64,000 bases of DNA, from assembly GCF_025244685.1 (NCBI RefSeq), contig NZ_CP104202.1:1430359-1494358 (forward strand). The letters are read 5' to 3'. Shown in pieces: positions 8,791 through 16,510 of this stretch (position 1 is its first letter; every line of letters begins with the position of its first letter). This stretch comes from Chlorobaculum sp. MV4-Y. GTDB lineage: Bacteria > Bacteroidota > Chlorobiia > Chlorobiales > Chlorobiaceae. A program made the translations under genes and the position numbers. The notes beneath the pieces are model-generated. The model saw only the letters and a list, made by a program, of their open reading frames with translations. It did not search any database and was not told the DNA's origin.

Positions 8791-9077
8791 TCAACTCTCC
8801 AGCTCAATGCGAAACTTTTTCCCAAGCACCGTAGCAGCGCGAGAAAGCGTTGTCAGGGTCAGGCTGGTGTCAGTTTCGTCGAGCAAACGGTTCAGCGCGG
8901 CGCGACTGGTGCGCATTTTTTTGCCATCGCTGATTTTGTAAGCTTTTGCGCCTTCATCTCCTGATCGATCTGCCAAGCGATCACCCGCTTGATTGCTACC
9001 GCATTCGCTTCATCAAGGTGCCCTTCCGCTTGAAGAAAATCATCGAAACTGCTGCCGATATGTTCAGCTTTCATCAT
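8791..9077 (-). pseudogene. XRE-family antitoxin-like regulator, frameshifted
   Basis: Two overlapping minus-strand frames together make one protein of about 95 residues. From ATG 9077 it reads MMKAEHIGSSFDDFL...MKAQKLTKSAMAKK, and in the next frame MRTSRAALNRLLDET...LSRAATVLGKKFRIEL. The joined sequence is a helix-turn-helix of the XRE/HigA type (LTKSAMAKKMRTSRAALNRL). The break is at an A7 run (about 8917-8923); one more A would restore the frame. No toxin gene lies on either side, so it is an orphan. It may be a decayed toxin-antitoxin remnant. Confidence 0.65.
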
Positions 9078-9253
9078 GTACTCCTGAGTCTTTTCAATGC
9101 TATTTGATGGCTAGGCTTTAGATTTAAGTAATTAATTCAAATAAACTTACAAATTATTCTAGATTCTTCGCTTCGCTCAGAATGACAAGAGTGGTGGCCT
9201 GTTGTCAAAAATAGCTTATCTTTTTAATCACTGGAATAACAACCCGACAGCAA
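9078..9253. repeat. intergenic region with dispersed AGATTCTTCGC...AGAATGACA sequence
   Basis: Between the antitoxin remnant and recQ. Positions 9161-9189 read AGATTCTTCGCTTCGCTCAG followed by AATGACAAG. This is a type of spacer sequence I know to recur in many bacterial genomes, and it can fold on itself (TTCTTCGC..., GAA). Nothing else was recognised in this AT-rich stretch. Confidence 0.35.
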
Positions 9254-11083
9254 TCACCCACCCACAAACTCCCCGATCACCCGCAAAAACGGCTCCGCGT
9301 AACGCTCAAGCTTTACCTCGCCAATCCCTGAAACAGTAAGCATTTCATCGCGCGTCGAAGGCTTGAGGATACTGAGTTCAACGAGAGTCTTATCCGAGAA
9401 CACTACATACGGCGGCACGCCCTGCTCGTCGGCGAGGCGTTTGCGTAGCGTCCGGAGTTGCTCGAAGAGTTGCTTTTCAGCGTCTGAAAGCGCGTCGAGG
9501 CCGCCGCGTTTGGTGGTTGCGGATTTGCCCTTTTTCTCCCTGATCCGCACCAACTCGACACGCTCTTCGCCCCGGAGAATTCTCGCGCCGCTTTCGATCA
9601 GGTAGAGCATCGGATACAGCCCCTCGGAGCGGCCAATCGCTTTGCGGGCGAGCAGGTCGTCGATGAGGCGTCGCCAGAACTTCTTGTCGTGCTCCTTGCC
9701 AATGCCATAAACCTTGAGGCGGTCGTGGCCGAAATCCTTGATCTTCTGGTTCTTGCTGCCGACGAGGATGTCGATCAGATGTGCCGCGCCGAAGCGTGAG
9801 TCGGTGCGGACGATGGCCGAGAGCAGCATCTGCGCCTCGCGGGTGCAGTCGGTCAGCTCGTGCAGACCGAGGCACACGTCGCACGAGGCACAGTTGTCAC
9901 GCGGATAGGTCTCGCCGAAATAGTCGAGCAGCGTCCGGCGGCGGCAGGCGGTTGACGACGCGAACGACACCACCTTCGAGAGCGAGTCGAGCGCCCGCTG
10001 GCGCTCCGCTTCGTCGGTCATCGCGTCAATGAAAAAGCGCACCTTCGGAATGTCGGCTTGCGAAAAGAGCAGGATGCATCGTGCCGCCTCGCCGTCGCGT
10101 CCGGCGCGACCCGTCTCCTGATAGTAGCTCTCGATGCTTTTCGGCAAATCGGCGTGGATGACGAAGCGTACGTTCGATTTGTCGATGCCCATACCGAAGG
10201 CCACCGTCGCCACGATGAGATCAACCTCGTCACGGATAAACGCATCCTGGTTGTCGTGCCGCTCCCGGTCGTCGAGACCGGCGTGGTACGGCAAAGCGCG
10301 AAATCCGCGCTTTTGCAGCATCGCCGCCGTGTCGTTGACGCTCTTGCGGCTCGTGCGGTAGATGATGCCCGGCTGACCAGCAAACTCCTTCAGGATCGAG
10401 ACAAGCTGCACTTCGCCCGGCTCCTTGAAGCGCACTTCGTAGGTGAGGTTCGGACGGTCGAAGGAGGCTCGGAGCACGAACGGATCGCGCAGGCGGAGCT
10501 TCCAGGCGATGTCGTGCTGCACTCGCTCCGTTGCAGTGGCGGTGAAGGCGGCGACCGGAATACCGGGCAAAATTTCGGGAATCGAGGAGAGGGCGAGGTA
10601 GTCGGGGCGGAAGTCGTGGCCCCATTCCGAGATGCAGTGCGCCTCGTCGATCACCGCCATGCTGATGCGGCAGCCGCGCAGAATATCGCGGAAATGGTCG
10701 AGAGCGAAGCGTTCGGGAGCGACGTAGAGCAGGTCGAGTTCGCCGGATTGCAGCGAGCGGAGCACCGCGGACTGTTCGGCGAACTCAAGCGAGCTGTTCA
10801 AGACAGCCGCGCGGATGCCGTTCGATCGCGCCCCGTCAACCTGATCTTTCATGAGCGAAATGAGCGGGCTAACCACTAGCGCCACGCCCGGCATGAGCAC
10901 CGCCGGAAGCTGGTAGCAGAGCGACTTGCCGCCGCCGGTTGGCATGACGGCGAACACATCCCGACCATCCATCAGCGCCCGGACGATCTGTTCCTGGTTG
11001 GGGCGGAACGAACGGAATCCGAAAATCCGGTGCAGCACACCGTCAGGAGATTCGGCACCGGGATGGAAAAATGGGGTACTCAT
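9254..11083 (-). CDS. recQ: ATP-dependent DNA helicase RecQ
   Basis: A 3'-5' superfamily 2 helicase used in recombination and fork repair. The 609-residue protein shows motif 0 (FRSFRPNQEQIV), Walker A TGGGKS (K53), DEAH in VIDEAHCISEWGHDFRPDY, and motif VI (YYQETGRAGRDG). The RecQ zinc site (CRRR...NCASCDVC) and an RQC winged helix follow. An HRDC-like C-terminal domain closes the protein (GVPPYVVFSDKTLVEL...VSGIGEVKLERYAEPFL). Length is normal and all core motifs are intact. It is transcribed alone, away from the accessory patch on its 3' side. Confidence 0.95.
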   Translation of the reverse strand: MSTPFFHPGAESPDGVLHRIFGFRSFRPNQEQIVRALMDGRDVFAVMPTGGGKSLCYQLPAVLMPGVALVVSPLISLMKDQVDGARSNGIRAAVLNSSLEFAEQSAVLRSLQSGELDLLYVAPERFALDHFRDILRGCRISMAVIDEAHCISEWGHDFRPDYLALSSIPEILPGIPVAAFTATATERVQHDIAWKLRLRDPFVLRASFDRPNLTYEVRFKEPGEVQLVSILKEFAGQPGIIYRTSRKSVNDTAAMLQKRGFRALPYHAGLDDRERHDNQDAFIRDEVDLIVATVAFGMGIDKSNVRFVIHADLPKSIESYYQETGRAGRDGEAARCILLFSQADIPKVRFFIDAMTDEAERQRALDSLSKVVSFASSTACRRRTLLDYFGETYPRDNCASCDVCLGLHELTDCTREAQMLLSAIVRTDSRFGAAHLIDILVGSKNQKIKDFGHDRLKVYGIGKEHDKKFWRRLIDDLLARKAIGRSEGLYPMLYLIESGARILRGEERVELVRIREKKGKSATTKRGGLDALSDAEKQLFEQLRTLRKRLADEQGVPPYVVFSDKTLVELSILKPSTRDEMLTVSGIGEVKLERYAEPFLRVIGEFVGG

Positions 11084-11094
11084 GATTATCAGGG

Positions 11095-11298
11095 TCAGGA
11101 ATGAATAGGGCGTCTGAGAATCGAATCTACCTCATGGCTACCCATTTTACAGGCCTCACCCGAATGGTCTGGGGATGACTTTTCAATCGGAGCAAGAAGT
11201 GCAGTCGAAATTGTGATCGTCTTGCCAATACTGATGAACGTCACTAAGCCGTCGGGTTCGAACCGGTGAATATGCTCTTTTTGATAGCTGATATTCAC
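11095..11298 (-). CDS. possible small protein, uncertain
   Basis: A 67-codon frame with GTG start (VNISYQKEHIHRFEPDGLVTF...). No ribosome-binding site is seen and the family is not recognised. It lies 11 bp upstream of recQ on the same strand. It may be real or just an open frame in the 300-bp gap between recQ and mutT, which otherwise holds nothing I recognise. Confidence 0.25.
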   Translation of the reverse strand: MNISYQKEHIHRFEPDGLVTFISIGKTITISTALLAPIEKSSPDHSGEACKMGSHEVDSILRRPIHS

Positions 11299-11383
11299 AA
11301 AAAAGCAAACGCAGTCATTAATCGCGGTTCAAAAGGTCTCAACCACTTATGTGAAGCGACCGTAACCATTGCAAGAGCCACAC

Positions 11384-11800
11384 TCAATCCGTTTTACGCG
11401 GCTCACCGGGAGCAATTTTCTGCCGGTACTCGCCAAGAATGGGAAGATCGGCCTCGGGAAAGTCATATGAGCTGGCCTCATCGATTTCGATCCATCGCAG
11501 CTCCTCATGCTCACCGGCATCCAGCTCTCCATCGACAATCCTGCAACGAAAAGCGATCAGCCGAAGCGACCGGTCCGGGTAGCTGTGCTCGACCGGAGTA
11601 AGGCGCTCGATAATTGCCACCCTTACGCCAAGCTCTTCCAGAAGTTCCCGGTCAAGCGCCGCTGCCTCCGATTCGCCAGCCTCGACCTTGCCACCCGGGA
11701 ACTCCCATTTCCTTGCAAGATGCTTCCCCTCCGGCCTCCGGGCTATGAGAAACCGGCCATCACGCTCAATGATGGCGCAAACGACGTCGCCGATAAACAT
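11384..11800 (-). CDS. mutT: MutT-type Nudix hydrolase (8-oxo-dGTP or related NTP pyrophosphatase)
   Basis: A 138-residue Nudix enzyme that probably cleans oxidised nucleotides from the pool. The complete Nudix box is seen as GGKVEAGESEAAALDRELLEELGV, preceded by IARRPEGKHLARKWEFPG, which is the MutT subfamily signature. The C-terminal strand RIVDGELDAGEHEELRWI is also typical. Length is normal. It may be coexpressed with the unknown gene upstream on the same strand. CTP pyrophosphohydrolase (NudG-like) is an alternative that the sequence cannot exclude. Confidence 0.85.
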   Translation of the reverse strand: MFIGDVVCAIIERDGRFLIARRPEGKHLARKWEFPGGKVEAGESEAAALDRELLEELGVRVAIIERLTPVEHSYPDRSLRLIAFRCRIVDGELDAGEHEELRWIEIDEASSYDFPEADLPILGEYRQKIAPGEPRKTD

Positions 11801-11893
11801 TATTTCAGTGACAAGTTATGGAAGGCGCGGTTCGCAAACTGCACTCAAGGCAGGGAAAAAGTAAGGAAAAGTTCTGCCAACAAAGCTTTACCA

Positions 11894-12157
11894 CTACATC
11901 AATGGCTCAGTATACCCTGTCAGTTGCTCCCAGATTTCGACTACATCATTCCCTTCGTGCCTGAGGGTATTGGCAAACATTGGTTCATAGCTGTTATGAA
12001 GCTGTCTCAGGCGCATAAAGCGACCAGCCAGATCGGATTCCGAAAATTTGTACCTGAGACCAATTCCAGGGCTACCTTCAACCTGGATATCGATCAAGCC
12101 AACCTGATGGCCATATTGCGACCATGCCATCTTGACCAAAGTCTCAAAGTCGTTCAT
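11894..12157 (-). CDS. unknown protein, 87 aa
   Basis: Not recognised. The protein (MNDFETLVKMAWSQYGHQVG..., ending LTGYTEPLM) is soluble by appearance, with no signal peptide or membrane span. It lies 13 bp downstream of the secreted-protein gene at 12171-12737 on the same strand, so the two are likely cotranscribed. The start ATG at 12157 is preceded by GGAGTTGGTGC, a fair ribosome-binding site. Confidence 0.5.
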   Translation of the reverse strand: MNDFETLVKMAWSQYGHQVGLIDIQVEGSPGIGLRYKFSESDLAGRFMRLRQLHNSYEPMFANTLRHEGNDVVEIWEQLTGYTEPLM

Positions 12158-12170
12158 TGCACCAACTCCA

Positions 12171-12737
12171 TTAGTGTGTCAAATCCCGATAGAACACAAC
12201 GTCGTCTGCGACATTATTCTCGATGTTGCTGTCTTCATCTGGTTTATAGGATGAAGCATCCTGTTTGATGACGCGCAGGGTGAAAAGGCGTTTGGCATTG
12301 CCCGGCAGATTGACGGATGCCCAGCCACCAAAGTCAGGAATCTGGTAAACGGCATTGAGCTCTATGGAGTCGCCCGCCTTGAGGTTGTTGAAAGACCTGG
12401 AAACAAGAATGTCCGAAACTCCCGTTTTCGCGTAGGAATACTGTGGAGCATAACTCAGATTCATAATCAGCTCAGCCACCGATGCTGTCTTGCAACTGCT
12501 TTTGCCCACGTTTGTTACCGTGCCGGTAATATTGAGCCTTCCGTTATCAGCTTTGACCAGGGTGAGATTTGCTTCCAGATCAGCAGCCAGCGTGACTCTC
12601 GGATACTTGTAGATGCTCAGAGGTGCCTTGTTCTGAAGCGGCTCATACATTACCTGAGCCTGAGCCATCCAATTGAAGGTCAACAGAACGATACCGCACG
12701 CGATGGTCAGGGCGAAAATTTTTGATGGATTCATCAT
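12171..12737 (-). CDS. secreted or periplasmic protein of unknown function, 188 aa
   Basis: The N terminus MMNPSKIFALTIACGIVLLTFNWMAQAQ is a signal peptide with likely cleavage after AQA. The mature part is beta-rich (PRVTLAADLEANLTL, RLNITGTVTNVGKSSC, VNLPGNAKRLFTLRVIKQD). It resembles CARDB/transglutaminase-like Ig folds in pattern, but no family can be named with confidence. The start at 12737 is chosen over an upstream methionine because CGGAGATTC lies just before it and the signal peptide begins there. Confidence 0.6.
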   Translation of the reverse strand: MMNPSKIFALTIACGIVLLTFNWMAQAQVMYEPLQNKAPLSIYKYPRVTLAADLEANLTLVKADNGRLNITGTVTNVGKSSCKTASVAELIMNLSYAPQYSYAKTGVSDILVSRSFNNLKAGDSIELNAVYQIPDFGGWASVNLPGNAKRLFTLRVIKQDASSYKPDEDSNIENNVADDVVFYRDLTH

Positions 12738-12836
12738 GAATCTCCGATACTGAGTTAGGTAACTACTTTTTTCAAGGTATCGATTTTCAATGAAATTCAC
12801 CCGGTACGCCAAGACAGTGAGGCACTGTTAAGCAAC

Positions 12837-12869
12837 AAAAAAAGCAAGCCCTCGTACTGACGGACCTGC
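12837..12869 (-). terminator. rho-independent terminator of ssrA
   Basis: On the minus strand GCAGGTCC pairs with GGGCTTGC (two G-U pairs) around a 10-base loop, followed by T7. It lies 19 bp beyond the tmRNA 3' end. Confidence 0.8.
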
Positions 12870-12887
12870 CTGAATAGTTGTAACTTG

Positions 12888-13288
12888 TGGAGATGGCGGG
12901 ACTTGAACCCGCGTCCAGAACACTGCTCGATGCAGTCACCACACTCATCTCTGGTGGTTGGGTTTTCGTGGTCCGGTTACACCGCCAGCAGCGTTCGTCC
13001 CCTTATCCCGATTGGTTACCCGCACACCCCCTCGGGCTTGAATGTACGGAGCTTACTTGCGCGAACCCATAGGCTCAAGCGCGGGTTATGCCATCCGGCG
13101 GCTTCAGAGTAAGCACATTCACCGCAGGACGATGGCGTCTAAATTAACTTGTGCTAATCAGGCAGCCATTGCATACGAATAATCGTCTGCATCTATTGGT
13201 ACATAGACTTGTTTAACGAGTCCGTCCATGCTGAAACTCGGAGTGCAACGACATCTCACACCTATCCTGTCGATAGCCTGTCATCCCC
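12888..13288 (-). ncRNA. ssrA: tmRNA (ssrA)
   Basis: Rescues stalled ribosomes by trans-translation. The 5' end GGGGATG pairs with the 3' CATCTCC to make the tRNA-like acceptor. The 3' part has the T arm GCGGGTTCAAGTCCCGC. The resume region encodes ADDYSYAMAA and a stop, which is the tag I know from C. tepidum. A72-base-range pseudoknot-rich middle lies between. The discriminator is A and no CCA is encoded. The total is about 401 nt, within the usual range. The open plus-strand frame across this gene, reading WRWRDLNPRP, is a well-known annotation artefact. Confidence 0.96.
13158..13190 (-). other. tmRNA proteolysis-tag reading frame
   Basis: GCA GAC GAT TAT TCG TAT GCA ATG GCT GCC then TGA, giving ADDYSYAMAA. 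The hydrophobic AMAA end is of the kind recognised by ClpXP-type proteases. Confidence 0.95.
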
Positions 13289-13388
13289 AGTAGGTCAAAG
13301 AACAATTGTGCTCAGGAGTAGATACCATTTTCTCCTGATATTGACAACAAGCGGAATCTGAGAAGAGTTCCGGCGAACATTGCAAAAA

Positions 13389-13952
13389 TCAGTTCATGCC
13401 CGGAAGCTCCGGCGAGTTGGCAACATAGCAGTAATCGCCACCTTTGGAGCGCACGGTGCGGCTCCACATGCGTTCGTATTCATCCGTGAATACCTGCTCG
13501 CTCGATGCATCGGCGGTGTACCACGAGCCATCTTCGAACTCCTTTTCGAGCTGCCCCGCGCTCCATCCAGCATAACCGAGAAAAAAGCGCACCTCGGACG
13601 GTTTGATGACGCCGGTATTGATGAGATAGCTGAGCTGCTCCTTGTCGCCTCCCCAGAAAAGGCCCGGAATCACTTCGACAGCCCCATCAATCACATCACC
13701 CCGCGTGTGCAGAAAATGCACTGTATCAACCTGCACCGGACCGCCCATGTGCAACGGCTCATCAATCTCGTCAAATCCGCTGATGGCTTCACACACCTTG
13801 AACTCCATCGGCTTGTTCAGAATGAAACCGATCGAACCCTCTTCGTTGTGTTCGCACATGAGAAGCACCGTCCGCTTGAAATTGGATTCAAGCAGATTCG
13901 CCGAAGCCAGCAGGAGCTTGCCCGGCTTTAATATTTCAAATTCGTTTGTCAT
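13389..13952 (-). CDS. YqgE/AlgH family protein (UPF0301)
   Basis: A 187-residue cytosolic protein of the YqgE/AlgH (DUF179) family, whose biochemical role is unsettled. Conserved elements are LKPGKLLLASANLLESNFKRTV, the GSIGFILNKP loop, HMGGPVQVDTVHFLH, and FFLGYAGWSAGQLEKE. It lies 3 bp downstream of bcp on the same strand and is probably cotranscribed with it. Length is normal. Confidence 0.9.
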   Translation of the reverse strand: MTNEFEILKPGKLLLASANLLESNFKRTVLLMCEHNEEGSIGFILNKPMEFKVCEAISGFDEIDEPLHMGGPVQVDTVHFLHTRGDVIDGAVEVIPGLFWGGDKEQLSYLINTGVIKPSEVRFFLGYAGWSAGQLEKEFEDGSWYTADASSEQVFTDEYERMWSRTVRSKGGDYCYVANSPELPGMN

Positions 13953-13955
13953 GTG

Positions 13956-14426
13956 TCACGTTTTTTGCTGCAACCAGTCGAGCACCTCTGCTGCGTGCGT
14001 TTCAGGTTTAACCTTTGGCCACACCTTTTCGATGGTGCCCTGTTCATCAATCAGATAGGTGACCCGGTTCGTCCCCATGTACTCTCTGCCCATGAACTTT
14101 TTCAGTCCCCAGACTCCGTATGCTTCGACGATTTTTTTCTCATCATCAACCAGGAGCGTGAACGGCAATTCATACTTGTCAGCGAATTTACGATGAGCTT
14201 TCTGCCCATCGACGCTCACCCCGAGCACCACTGCATCTACCTTTTCAAAGTTAGGCAAATTGTCACGAAAAGCACAAGCCTCCTTGGTGCAACCCGGCGT
14301 ATCGTCCTTCGGGTAAAAGTAGAGAACAACCTTTCTGCCTATGTAGTCGCGAAGGGAAACTTCCTTCCCATCCTGGTCTTTCGCGGTGAATTCCGGAGCC
14401 TTCTGGCCCGCCTGCAATAGTGCCAT
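13956..14426 (-). CDS. bcp: thioredoxin-dependent peroxiredoxin Bcp/PrxQ
   Basis: Reduces hydrogen peroxide and organic peroxides using thioredoxin. The 156-residue protein carries the Bcp signature YFYPKDDTPGCTKEACAFRD with the peroxidatic C46 and resolving C51 five residues apart, as in the PrxQ subfamily. The C-terminal TYLIDEQGTIEKVW is also typical. The gene starts a two-gene unit with yqgE. The 218-bp gap to the divergent Nudix gene must hold both promoters, but I could not fix them. An oxidant-defence role suits an anaerobe. Confidence 0.93.
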   Translation of the reverse strand: MALLQAGQKAPEFTAKDQDGKEVSLRDYIGRKVVLYFYPKDDTPGCTKEACAFRDNLPNFEKVDAVVLGVSVDGQKAHRKFADKYELPFTLLVDDEKKIVEAYGVWGLKKFMGREYMGTNRVTYLIDEQGTIEKVWPKVKPETHAAEVLDWLQQKT

Positions 14427-14644
14427 GACTGGTGATTTATAATTACATTTTCATCGAGTTTTCAGCATCGGGAACTCATATCCGCCTACAAAAAGTTTCC
14501 TGGATTTTTCATGGCACCGGAGCAGGATCACCTATCTTCAGAAATTATTTGAACACGGTTCCGGTTTTTGCGGATGAGATCGAACGGCTGCATTGTGCTT
14601 CCGTTTCGAAATGAAACCGACACCTACTCTTTACTGTTTCCGGC

Positions 14645-15163
14645 ATGAAGTCATTTGCATTCTGCCCGCTGTGCGCCACACCACTGAACGACTCTTTCAT
14701 CGATGGCCGCGACCGGATGAGCTGTCCTCAGTGCGGATGGGTGCACTACATCAATCCCCTGCCGGTCGCCGTCGCTCTGACGGTCAACCGGAACAACGAG
14801 CTCCTGATGATCCGGCGTGCGCACGAACCGGCCTTCAACGAATGGGCGCTGCCCGGCGGATTTCTCGAAGCGGGCGAACGGCCCGAGGAGGGGTGCCTGC
14901 GGGAACTGTTCGAGGAGACCTCGCTGGAGGGAACCATCGACAAACTGATCGGGGTGTGGCATCTGGAATCGGAGCTGTACGGATCACTGATGGCGGTAGC
15001 GTACCGCGTGATTGCAGCTCACGAGCGCATCTCGATCAACCACGAGGTGTTCGAGGCGGGATTCTACCGGCCCGACAACATGCCTCCGGTAAGGATTCCG
15101 CTGCATCGCCAGATCATCGAACAGAGCCGCTGGCCGGAGTACGATCTGTCGCTCACTCTATAA
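14645..15163 (+). CDS. Nudix hydrolase with N-terminal zinc ribbon
   Basis: A 172-residue hydrolase. The first 30 residues hold a zinc ribbon of two CxxC pairs (FCPLC and SCPQCGW). Then comes the Nudix domain with box GGFLEAGERPEEGCLRELFEETSLEG and the upstream WALPGG. This arrangement resembles the core of NADH pyrophosphatase NudC and related ADP-ribose/NAD-type hydrolases, but the SQPWPFPQS motif of NudC is not seen, so the substrate is unassigned. Its 3' end overlaps the convergent mscS gene by 11 bp. Confidence 0.85.
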   Translation: MKSFAFCPLCATPLNDSFIDGRDRMSCPQCGWVHYINPLPVAVALTVNRNNELLMIRRAHEPAFNEWALPGGFLEAGERPEEGCLRELFEETSLEGTIDKLIGVWHLESELYGSLMAVAYRVIAAHERISINHEVFEAGFYRPDNMPPVRIPLHRQIIEQSRWPEYDLSLTL

Positions 15164-16397
15164 CGGCTGGCGGAGGAACCACCGCGCCCTGGAGCTGATA
15201 GGCCTTGAGATCGAAGTACGGCAACACGGCGAAAATATGATCAAGGATGTCTGCCTGCACCCCTTCGTATTCCGCCCAATCTTTCGTTCTGGTGAAGCAG
15301 TAGATCTCGCACGGCAAACTGAAGGCATCCGGTTGCAGATACCGGATCATAATCATCATATCGGTATTGATTTTCGCCAGATTGTGCACGTAGGCCTGGA
15401 GATAGGCGCGGAAAGTGCCGAGATTGGTAAGCCGACGGCCATTGACTGGCGAGCCGTCATCAGCGCCCACAGCCCGGTTGTGGTTGGCGATCTCCTGAAG
15501 ACGTTCCTGCAGGTAAGGCTTCAGAAGCTGGACCGCCTCGACTTTTTTCATGAGTTCGCCGTCGAGAAACCGGATGCTCTGCATGTCGATATTGAAGGAG
15601 CGCTTGATGCGTCGCCCGTCCGACTCCTGCATCCCCCGCCAGTTCTTGAACCCCTCGGAAATGAGCGTATAGGCCGGAAGCACCACAATGGTTTTGTCGA
15701 AGTTCTGCACCGACACGGTCACGAGCGAAAGGTCGATCACATCGCCATCAGCGCCATATTTGGGCATCGTAATCCAGTCGCCGATGCGCACCACGTTGGT
15801 CGAAAGCTGCACACCCGCCACGAGCCCAAGAATCGAATCCTTGAAAATGAGCAGCAGCACCGCCGTGAAGGCGCCAATACCGCTGATGAACACCACGGGA
15901 GACTGGCCGAGCAGCCGGGAGATGACAATCACTGCGCCAATCGAAACGACAACAGTCTTGATCACCTGCACGATGCTTTTGACCGGCAGCTTCATGCCAA
16001 TCGGGTGCCCCGAGTAGAATTCGTAAACAACATCGAGCACGGCGAGCAGCAGCAGAATAACGACCACGGCAAAATAGATGACCAGCCCATCCGTTACCTG
16101 CGGCACCGCGGCAGGATAGAACTGCAGAACAGTACCGGCCATCCGGTACGCGAGCAACGGCACCACCAGCCGGGCGATCCAGTCGAACACGCCCTGGCTC
16201 ACCATGAGGTCATCGAGGTTGGTTGCCGTTTTTGCCGCGAAGTGACTGATGGATTGGAGAAGGAATTTTTTCGTGATGACCTCGACAATGCCGATAAGCG
16301 CTACGGCTCCGAGAACGGCGATCAGCGTGGCCACCGGCGTGGCGATTGCGTGATCGATTTTGAAGGATTCGATATAGAGCAGAAGGGAGTCGAGCAT
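15153..16397 (-). CDS. MscS-family mechanosensitive ion channel
   Basis: A 414-residue inner-membrane protein that would open under osmotic down-shock. Hydrophobic spans lie near residues 20-45, 75-95, 105-125 and 150-190. The last contains the pore helix region (GIGAFTAVLLLIFKDSILGLVAGVQL), followed by the beta domain WITMPKYGADGDVIDLSLVTVSVQNFDKT. That last motif resembles the YbdG/YnaI-like MscS group. It is the last gene of the minus-strand run oppD-phoB-phoR-mscS, 113 bp after phoR. Confidence 0.9.
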   Translation of the reverse strand: MLDSLLLYIESFKIDHAIATPVATLIAVLGAVALIGIVEVITKKFLLQSISHFAAKTATNLDDLMVSQGVFDWIARLVVPLLAYRMAGTVLQFYPAAVPQVTDGLVIYFAVVVILLLLAVLDVVYEFYSGHPIGMKLPVKSIVQVIKTVVVSIGAVIVISRLLGQSPVVFISGIGAFTAVLLLIFKDSILGLVAGVQLSTNVVRIGDWITMPKYGADGDVIDLSLVTVSVQNFDKTIVVLPAYTLISEGFKNWRGMQESDGRRIKRSFNIDMQSIRFLDGELMKKVEAVQLLKPYLQERLQEIANHNRAVGADDGSPVNGRRLTNLGTFRAYLQAYVHNLAKINTDMMIMIRYLQPDAFSLPCEIYCFTRTKDWAEYEGVQADILDHIFAVLPYFDLKAYQLQGAVVPPPAVIE

Positions 16398-16510
16398 AAC
16401 TGGCGGGATTGGATATTGCGGGGTTCAACGGGAATTGCGTGCTTGCAGAGCCAGTAAGGTTACGCACAAAAAAAATGCCGATTAACCGAAAAAGTTGCCG
16501 AAACCGCCCG

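Noticed and set aside
12885..13112. Plus-strand frame reading WRWRDLNPRP across the tmRNA
   Set aside because: This is antisense to the ssrA 3' end and a well-known spurious product of tRNA-like sequences.
13155..13195. Tag frame as a stand-alone small gene
   Set aside because: It lies inside the tmRNA and has no start codon; it is the resume frame of ssrA.
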